Assembly (NCBI RefSeq): GCF_052065695.1
Contig: NZ_JBQHTM010000008.1
Coordinates: forward strand, 1-64,000
Direction of reading: 5' to 3'
DNA length: 64,000 bases
From: Intestinimonas sp052065695
GTDB taxonomy: Bacteria > Bacillota > Clostridia > Oscillospirales > Oscillospiraceae
Position 1 is the first letter of the stretch, and every line of letters begins with the position of its first letter. Positions 59,141 to 64,000 of this stretch are shown piece by piece. A program made the translations under genes and the position numbers. Below the pieces are notes generated by a model. The model made no database searches. It was not told where the DNA came from and worked only from the letters and a program-made list of their open reading frames with translations.

Positions 59141-59780
59141 GATCGACTGGAAGGAGGCCCGCCGGTACCTGGGGCTCCACCGGCCCGGCGGGACCATCGA
59201 TGAACAGCTGGAGGAATCCCTCCACTCCTGCGGCACGGAGCTGGAGGCCACCGCCCGACCCAGGGCGGTGTGGCGGCGCTTTCCCGCCGCGGTGGAGGAC
59301 GGGACGGTGACCTGCGCCGGCATGGTCATCCCCAGCGCCTACCTGGCCCGGCACCTCAAGAACTGCGGGGAGGTGTATCTCTTCGCCGCCACCCTCGGGG
59401 CGGAGACCGACCGGCTCCTCCGCCGCTCGGCCGTCACCCAGGTGAGCCGGGCCGTCATCCTCCAGGCCTGCGCCGCCTCGCTGCTGGAGGCCTACTGCGA
59501 CGAGTGCTGCGACGGTCTGGCCCGTGAAGTGGCCCCGGAGGGGCTCTTCCTCCGCCCCCGGTTCAGCCCCGGCTACGGCGACTTTCCCATCGACTTCCAG
59601 CGGCCCCTGCTGGAGGCCCTGGAGGCCTCCAAGCGCATCGGCCTCACCGCCACCGAGACCATGATGCTCACCCCCACCAAGTCGGTCACCGCCGTGGTGG
59701 GGCTCTCCCCCACCCCCTGGTGCCCCCCCACCGGCTGCGCGGCCTGCGGCAAGACCGACTGCGCCTTCCGGAAGGGCTGA
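59133..59780 (+). CDS. Separate methionine synthase activation domain protein
   Basis: The 215-residue protein matches the reactivation domain of B12-dependent methionine synthase: EARRYLGLHRPGG at the start, a Y...F.AATLGAETD stretch, and C-terminal PGYGDFPIDFQRPLLEALEAS in parts, then MLTPTKSVTAVVGL, which binds SAM. It restores oxidised cob(II)alamin in MetH. The MetH protein encoded 36 bp later lacks this domain, so the two must work in trans. It overlaps metF by 8 bp. Confidence 0.88.
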   Translation: MAEIDWKEARRYLGLHRPGGTIDEQLEESLHSCGTELEATARPRAVWRRFPAAVEDGTVTCAGMVIPSAYLARHLKNCGEVYLFAATLGAETDRLLRRSAVTQVSRAVILQACAASLLEAYCDECCDGLAREVAPEGLFLRPRFSPGYGDFPIDFQRPLLEALEASKRIGLTATETMMLTPTKSVTAVVGLSPTPWCPPTGCAACGKTDCAFRKG

Positions 59781-59816
59781 GCACCCATACCATTTCATAG
59801 ATAAAGGAGTCCACCC

Positions 59817-62198
59817 ATGAACATCAGAGAAGAACTCTCCCGCCGGGTGCTCATTTTCGACGGCGGCATGGGCACAATGCTCCAGGCCGCCGGCCTCCCC
59901 GCCGGCTATGAGCCGGAGCTGTGGAACCTGGAGCGGCCCGACGCCGTCCGGGCCGTCCACGCCCAGTACCTCTCCGCCGGAGCCGACATCGTCACCACCA
60001 ACACCTTCGGCGCCAACGCCGTCAAGCTCGCCGGCCACCCGGTGGAGGAGATCGTCACCGCCGCCGTGACCCTGGCCCGGGAGGCTGTGGCGGAGCACGG
60101 CAGGGGCTTTGTGGCGCTGGATCTGGGTCCCACCGGCCGTCTGCTGCGGCCCATGGGGGACCTGCCCTTTGAGGAGGCGGTGGCCGCCTACGCCCCCGCC
60201 GTCCGGGCGGGAGCCGCCGCCGGGGCCGACCTGGTGCTCATCGAGACCATGAGCGACCTCTACGAGGCCAAGGCCGCCGTGCTGGCCGCCAAGGAGAACT
60301 GCGATCTGCCCATCTTCGTCTCGGTGGTGCTGGACCAGACCGGGCGGATGCTCACCGGCGGCGATCTCTCCTCCGCCGTGGCCCTGCTGGAGGGCCTGGG
60401 GGTGGACGCCATGGGCCTCAACTGCGGCCTGGGCCCCGAGCAGATGGCCACCCTCTTCCCGGAGCTGCTCCGTCTCACCTCCCTCCCCGTGCTCATCCAG
60501 CCCAACGCCGGTCTCCCCGAGTGCGTGGACGGCTGCACCCACTTCCGGGTGGGGCCTGAGGACTTCGCCGCCGCCATGGCGGAGCTGGTCAAGGCCGGTC
60601 TGCGGGTGGCGGGAGGCTGCTGCGGCACCACTCCCGAGCACATCCGTGCTCTCTCGGCAGTCTGCCGGGATCTGCCCGCCCTGCCCGTCACCCCCAAGCA
60701 CCGGACCTGGGTATCCTCCTACGCCCGCACTGTGGTCTTTGGGGAGAAGCCCGTGCTCATCGGAGAGCGCATCAACCCCACCGGCAAGCCTCGTCTCAAG
60801 GAGGCCCTCCGGTCGGGGGACATGGACTACGTCCTCCGGCTGGCCATCGAGCAGCAGGAGAAGGGCGCCCAGGTGCTGGATGTGAACGTGGGCCTGCCCG
60901 AGGTGGATGAGCCCACCCTCCTGCCCCGGACGGTGGAGGAGCTCCAGGCCGTCACCGACCTCCCCCTCCAGATCGACACCAACCATCCCGGCGCCATGGC
61001 CGCCGCCATGCGGTGCTACAACGGCCGCCCCCTGGTGAACTCGGTGAGCGGCAAGGCCGAGAGCATGGCCGCCGTCTTTCCCCTCCTGAAACGATACGGC
61101 GGCACCGCCATCGCCCTCACCCTGGACGAGAACGGCATCCCTGCCACCGCCGGGGAGCGGGTGGCCATCGCCCAAAAGATCATTGACACCGCCGCCAGCT
61201 ATGGCATCCCCAAAGAGGACCTGATCTTCGACCCCCTGGCCCTCACCATCAGCGCCGACCAGAGCGCCGCCGCCGTCACATTGGAGACGGTGGACCACAT
61301 CACCCGGGAGCTGGGCTGCCGCACCAGCCTGGGCGTTTCCAACGTGTCCTTCGGCCTGCCCCGGCGGGAGGCGGTCAATTCCGCCTTCTTCCTGCTGGCC
61401 CTGGAGCACGGCCTGTCTGCCGCCATTCTGAACCCCAACTCCGCCCCCATGACCGACGCCCTCCGGGCCTACTGCGCCCTGAAGGGCCTGGACCCCAACT
61501 GCCAGGACTACATCGCCGCCATGGCCGGGGAGACCGCCCCCACCCCCGCTCCTGCCGTCCCTGCCGCCGGCATGGACCTGGGCACCGCCGTGGAGCGGGG
61601 CCTCAAGGAGAGCGCCGTGGCCGCCGCCAAGTCGGGCCTGGACGGGGGCAAGGCCCCCATGGAGCTCATCGACGACGGCCTCATCCCCGCCCTGGACCGG
61701 GTGGGGGCCGCCTTCGAGACGGGCAAGCTCTACCTCCCCCAGCTCCTCATGAGCGCCGAGGCGGCCAAGGCCGTCTTTGAGCTTCTCCGGGGGGCCATGA
61801 CCCGTGAGGGGGAGCGCCCCGCCGCCAAAGCCAAGGTGGTCCTCTCCACCGTGAAGGGGGACGTCCACGACATCGGCAAGAACATCGTCAAAGTGCTGCT
61901 GGAGAACTACGGCTACCAGGTGGTGGACCTGGGGAAGGACGTCTCCCCCCAGGCCGTGACCGAGGCCGTGGTCCGGGAGCACGCCGCCTTCTGCGGCCTC
62001 TCCGCCCTCATGACCACCACCGTGGGCGCCATGGAGGAGACCATCGCCCTCCTCCGGCAGGAGGCTCCCTGGTGCAAGGTCATGGTGGGGGGTGCCGTGC
62101 TCACCGAGGACTATGCCCGGCGGATGGGGGCCGACTTCTACGGAAAAGACGCCATGAGCGACGTGCGCTACGCCGACGGCGTCACCGAAGCTGGCTGA
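59817..62198 (+). CDS. metH: B12-dependent methionine synthase without activation domain
   Basis: The 793-residue enzyme moves a methyl group from methyl-THF to homocysteine through cobalamin. Domains run: homocysteine-binding barrel (residues 1-290, with GGMGTMLQAAGL, TNTFGANAVKLAG, GGCCGTTPEHI as zinc cysteines), pterin-binding (GERINPTGKPRLKEAL, INTNHPG-like), a B12 cap, and a B12 domain with DVHDIGKN binding the cobalt through His. It ends at about residue 793, whereas the E. coli enzyme has an extra 330-residue activation domain; here that role is on a separate gene. No riboswitch was seen. Confidence 0.95.
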   Translation: MNIREELSRRVLIFDGGMGTMLQAAGLPAGYEPELWNLERPDAVRAVHAQYLSAGADIVTTNTFGANAVKLAGHPVEEIVTAAVTLAREAVAEHGRGFVALDLGPTGRLLRPMGDLPFEEAVAAYAPAVRAGAAAGADLVLIETMSDLYEAKAAVLAAKENCDLPIFVSVVLDQTGRMLTGGDLSSAVALLEGLGVDAMGLNCGLGPEQMATLFPELLRLTSLPVLIQPNAGLPECVDGCTHFRVGPEDFAAAMAELVKAGLRVAGGCCGTTPEHIRALSAVCRDLPALPVTPKHRTWVSSYARTVVFGEKPVLIGERINPTGKPRLKEALRSGDMDYVLRLAIEQQEKGAQVLDVNVGLPEVDEPTLLPRTVEELQAVTDLPLQIDTNHPGAMAAAMRCYNGRPLVNSVSGKAESMAAVFPLLKRYGGTAIALTLDENGIPATAGERVAIAQKIIDTAASYGIPKEDLIFDPLALTISADQSAAAVTLETVDHITRELGCRTSLGVSNVSFGLPRREAVNSAFFLLALEHGLSAAILNPNSAPMTDALRAYCALKGLDPNCQDYIAAMAGETAPTPAPAVPAAGMDLGTAVERGLKESAVAAAKSGLDGGKAPMELIDDGLIPALDRVGAAFETGKLYLPQLLMSAEAAKAVFELLRGAMTREGERPAAKAKVVLSTVKGDVHDIGKNIVKVLLENYGYQVVDLGKDVSPQAVTEAVVREHAAFCGLSALMTTTVGAMEETIALLRQEAPWCKVMVGGAVLTEDYARRMGADFYGKDAMSDVRYADGVTEAG

Positions 62199-62238
62199 TC
62201 TGCCCTGTGGGTTTTTGTGGAAATCGACATACTTCCAG

Positions 62239-62267
62239 TTGCTTTTTTCCCCCGCGGACGGTATACT
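62239..62267 (+). promoter_or_regulatory. Promoter of the SLH-protein gene
   Basis: TTGCTT (62239-62244) and TATACT (62262-62267) are 17 bp apart. The start codon is at 62331. Confidence 0.82.
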
Positions 62268-62330
62268 GAAAGATACAAGCTTATGTCGACCGCACCGGCC
62301 GACCACCAAACGTCCATGGAGGTGTTCCGC

Positions 62331-64000
62331 ATGAAAGTGAAACGACTGCTCTCCAGCCTGCTGGCGCTGGCCATGGTCCTGACCGCGACCGTTCTGCCCG
62401 CGTCTGCCGCCACCACCTTTCCCGATATTCAGGCCCACTGGGCCAAGAGCTACATAGAGGCCATGACGGCCGCCGGGATGTTCAAAGGCTATGAAGACGG
62501 CAACTTCAAGCCGGAGAACCAGCTCACCACCGCTGAGGCCCTGGCGCTGTGCGCCCGGACCGTGGGGCTGGACTCCAGCACCACTACGGATATCTCCGTG
62601 AACTACTTCCCCACACTCAAGACCCTGCTCAACAACGAGCAGAGCTGGTTCTATCAGGAGTTCTCCATCTGTCTGGCCACCGGCATCCTCACCAGCTCTG
62701 ACCTGAAGAGCCTCTACCAGACCGGTGCCCTCACCAAGCCCATTGAGAAGGAGGACCTGGCCATTTACCTGGTCCGGGCCATGCAGCTGGGCCCCATGGC
62801 CGACCGGCTCACCTCCTATCCCCTGACCTTTGACGACGCCTCCTCCATCGCCGCCGACGCCAAGCCCTCGGTCTACCTGCTCCACGTCTACGGCATCGTG
62901 GAAGGCGACGAGTTCAACGACTTCAGCCCCAAGCTCAACGTCACCCGGGCCGTCATGGCCACCATGCTCACCCGTGCCATCGCCTACATGCAGGCCCACG
63001 GCACCTCCCCTGACCTGCCCGAGTACACCGACTATGCCTTCCGACAGGGCGTTATCTCCTCGGCCATCGAGACCAACGGCGTCATCCAGCTCTCCCTGAG
63101 CAGCGATCTCACCGGCGCCGCCATCGGTACCGTCACCCTGCCCGCCAATGTCACCATCTATGAGAACAACATGGAGACCACCTCCTCCGCCCTGAAGAGC
63201 GGCCGCCACGCCCGGGTCTGCCTGGACAGCACCGGCACCCCCTTCGCCGTCCGGGTCAGCAGTGAGCTGGAGGTCTTTACCGCCACCGTCAACGGCATCG
63301 ACGGCAAGAATGTGGCCGTCACCGCCGACGGCACTGGCCGTATCCTCACCATGGACCGCTTTACCCAGGTCCAGGTGGGCAGTAAGACCACCGGAGATTC
63401 CTCCATCGTGGACGCCGGCGCCAACTATACCACCGCCGTGTGCAAGCTGGACGACCAGGGCCGGCTGGTGGCCATTCAGTTCACCGGCGGCACCTCCACC
63501 GTGGAGGGCATCCTCTCCAGCTACACCAGAACATCCACCAGCGCCACCTCCGCCACCGTCCAGCTCATCGGCTTCGACGGCGTCACCCGGACCTATACCA
63601 TCCCCTCCGGCGCCACCACCACTGTGGACGGCCTTGTGGACTCCCTGAGCAGCACCCTCAAGGACAGCTACGTGATCCTCCGCCTGCTGGACGAGGACAA
63701 CACCGTCCAGTCCGTCTCGGTGGACACCAAGTCCAACTATGTCCAGGGCGTCATCCAGTCGGTGGACTCCTCCGACGAGACCATCACCATTACCCGGCTT
63801 TCCAACGACCGTAGGGCCACCTATGACGTCACCTCCGCCGCCGTCATCACCTATGACGGGGAGACCACCCGGCTCCGTGACCTGGACAAGAACGACTTTG
63901 TCACCATCCTTCTCAACGAGAGCGATGACGCCACCATGATCCAGGCTTACCCCAGCTCCACCACCACCGTGGGCACCATCAGTGAGCGGACCTTCGGCTC
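62331..64000 (+). CDS. S-layer-homology surface protein, partial at right edge
   Basis: The frame from ATG 62331 stays open to the window end, giving at least 556 residues. It starts MKVKRLLSSLLALAMVLTATVLPASAA, a signal peptide. SLH repeats follow: FPDIQAHWAKSYIEAMTAAGMFKGYEDGNFKPENQLTTAEAL in pieces, then YGIVEGDEFNDFSPKLNVTRAVMATMLTRAI in pieces. From about residue 230 comes a threonine-rich, beta-strand region with repeating ITY/TxTVDG-like segments. It should be anchored to cell-wall polymers. GGAGG stands 8 nt before the start. The 3' end and full domain set lie outside the window. Confidence 0.85.
   Translation, partial: MKVKRLLSSLLALAMVLTATVLPASAATTFPDIQAHWAKSYIEAMTAAGMFKGYEDGNFKPENQLTTAEALALCARTVGLDSSTTTDISVNYFPTLKTLLNNEQSWFYQEFSICLATGILTSSDLKSLYQTGALTKPIEKEDLAIYLVRAMQLGPMADRLTSYPLTFDDASSIAADAKPSVYLLHVYGIVEGDEFNDFSPKLNVTRAVMATMLTRAIAYMQAHGTSPDLPEYTDYAFRQGVISSAIETNGVIQLSLSSDLTGAAIGTVTLPANVTIYENNMETTSSALKSGRHARVCLDSTGTPFAVRVSSELEVFTATVNGIDGKNVAVTADGTGRILTMDRFTQVQVGSKTTGDSSIVDAGANYTTAVCKLDDQGRLVAIQFTGGTSTVEGILSSYTRTSTSATSATVQLIGFDGVTRTYTIPSGATTTVDGLVDSLSSTLKDSYVILRLLDEDNTVQSVSVDTKSNYVQGVIQSVDSSDETITITRLSNDRRATYDVTSAAVITYDGETTRLRDLDKNDFVTILLNESDDATMIQAYPSSTTTVGTISERTFG

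Noticed and set aside
59100..63209. Minus-strand frame of 1369 residues opposite metH and the SLH gene
   Set aside because: Crosses several real genes and a promoter on the other strand; no domain is seen.

Overview
The window looks like chromosome from a GC-rich anaerobic gut Firmicute of the Oscillospiraceae, similar to Flavonifractor, Lawsonibacter or Intestinimonas. The reasons are the very GC-rich coding style, Shine-Dalgarno starts, a pyruvate:ferredoxin oxidoreductase, an indolepyruvate:ferredoxin oxidoreductase operon, and S-layer-homology proteins. The genus is an inference from gene content. No rRNA, tRNA or CRISPR array was seen.

Positions 1-2375 are AT-richer accessory DNA. They hold a sigma-like gene fragment fused by deletion to the 3' half of a serine recombinase gene, an unrecognised gene, and three imperfect 28-29-bp repeats that resemble an IS end.

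Positions 2376-17463 look like one integrative mobilizable element of about 15 kb inserted in the 3' end of rlmD. The imperfect direct repeat TACYGTCTCCAC lies at both ends. Inside are a large serine recombinase, a MobV relaxase, a D5-like helicase, a CHC2 primase, an excisionase-like protein, an XRE regulator, a sigma-like factor and a MobV-type oriT. The cargo is a four-gene AT-rich operon that looks like phage defence: a SieB-like membrane protein, a large ISP-like methyltransferase with a possible nuclease domain, a SIR2 protein and a HerA ATPase. The element also supplies a new C-terminal tail to RlmD and a small protein coupled to it.

Positions 18793-64000 are core chromosome. In order they carry: a DUF3298-like lipoprotein; secA followed by a structured tandem repeat; a PgeF-type protein; an orphan peptide-binding lipoprotein; fused purL; an SLH-transglutaminase protein; a GNAT/histidine kinase pair; a radical SAM plus DUF4130-type DNA repair pair; nifJ; yifB; an XRE pair; thiI; cinA; an acyl-CoA synthetase; a regulator-iorA-iorB-paaK-ACT operon for aryl-pyruvate oxidation; a YczE-like membrane protein divergent from a TetR regulator; a complete livJHMGF branched-chain amino acid ABC transporter; a PAP2 phosphatase; a metF-activation domain-metH operon; and an S-layer-homology protein cut by the right edge.

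Many transcription units here have a sigma-A-type promoter with a 17-bp spacer and a strong hairpin terminator, so operon limits can be read fairly well.
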